From Dictyobacter arantiisoli (GTDB lineage: Bacteria > Chloroflexota > Ktedonobacteria > Ktedonobacterales > Ktedonobacteraceae): a DNA stretch of 52,472 nucleotides. Positions 52,368 through 52,472 of the stretch are shown one piece after another. The notes below the pieces were generated by a model that worked only from the letters and a program-made list of their open reading frames with translations, was not told the DNA's origin and ran no database searches. Each line of letters starts with the position of its first letter. Position 1 is the first letter of the stretch. The stretch covers positions 3,542 to 56,013 of the forward strand of contig NZ_BIXY01000045.1 of NCBI RefSeq assembly GCF_008326305.1, written 5' to 3'. The translations under genes were made by a program, and so were the position numbers.

Positions 52368-52472
52368 TCCAAAACCGTGAAAACGGGGGAGGAACAGCAG
52401 CAGGATATATACCCTGCTGACAACTGATAGTTCGATGATGGGCGAAATTCCCATCCCTCTAGGTGAAAAGAG

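Larger units (their letters stand above)
51283..52472 (+). mobile_element. IS200/IS605-type element carrying iscB and omega RNA
   Basis: The left end is a perfect 20-bp palindrome, CCCCGGTTTT plus AAAACCGGGG (51283-51302), as expected for single-strand-transposing elements. It is followed by an omega-RNA-like leader and iscB. No tnpA is present, so it would move only with a TnpA in trans. Right-end candidates are the hairpins 52398-52419 and 52437-52455, and the real end may lie beyond the window. Confidence 0.75.

Noticed and set aside
1-52472. tRNA, rRNA or riboswitch genes
   Set aside because: No cloverleaf with a conserved T-loop, no rRNA segment and no known riboswitch core was recognised by eye. 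A tRNAscan or Rfam search would settle this.

Overview
The window looks like a chromosomal segment of a Ktedonobacteria-type Chloroflexota (Ktedonobacter, Dictyobacter and relatives). This is an inference, not a marker-gene assignment. It rests on mid-range GC, a WD40 beta-propeller anti-sigma factor beside an ECF sigma factor, many regulators and solitary enzymes, dense IS remnants, and a large burden of intergenic palindromic repeats. No rRNA, tRNA or CRISPR array was seen.

Layout. 0.1-2 kb: cytochrome P450 and a cupin protein. 2.2-8.9 kb, minus strand: an unknown coiled-coil protein, then a sugar ABC importer (two permeases and a lipoprotein binding protein, no ATPase) downstream of an ECF sigma / WD40 anti-sigma pair. 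Three 126-bp tandem repeats sit inside the ABC operon. 9.5-13.8 kb: a large protein with a HipA/PI-kinase-like core, and a WxL-like surface pair. 14-30 kb: metabolic and membrane genes (class V aminotransferase, MFS, TenA-like, HMG-CoA lyase, hydrolases, FUSC, DoxX, RDD, GNAT, carboxylesterase), separated by structured repeats. 30-42.4 kb: a rearranged region with a Pro-rich repeat protein, three TetR regulators (one frameshifted), a deleted FUSC gene, SDR and TniB-like fragments, a frameshifted IS701-like transposase, two SDRs, a patatin and an amidohydrolase. 42.8-49.5 kb: an epimerase, a putative ComQXP-like signalling locus and a secreted lipase-like protein. 49.9 kb to the end: a phage portal gene cut by an IscB (OMEGA) element with its omega RNA.

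The most notable system is at 43.9-47.95 kb. A 51-aa peptide ending in Phe-Trp-Val, absent from ordinary gene calls because of its size, lies directly upstream of an isoprenyl-diphosphate-synthase-like gene. That gene is followed by a polytopic sensor with GAF domains and a degenerate kinase core. The arrangement matches pheromone, prenyltransferase and receptor of the Bacillus ComX-ComQ-ComP type, but outside Firmicutes and in a different gene order.

The second notable signal is a family of about 150-bp, three-hairpin repeats. There are six copies (about 1, 18.8, 23.0, 26.2, 30.1 and 42.5 kb). The long stem differs in sequence between copies but stays perfectly paired in each, which is compensatory change. 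Regulatory logic is visible at two TetR loci: a 22-bp palindrome overlapping a promoter between an SDR and a TetR gene, and twin 15-bp operators between the amidohydrolase and its TetR regulator.
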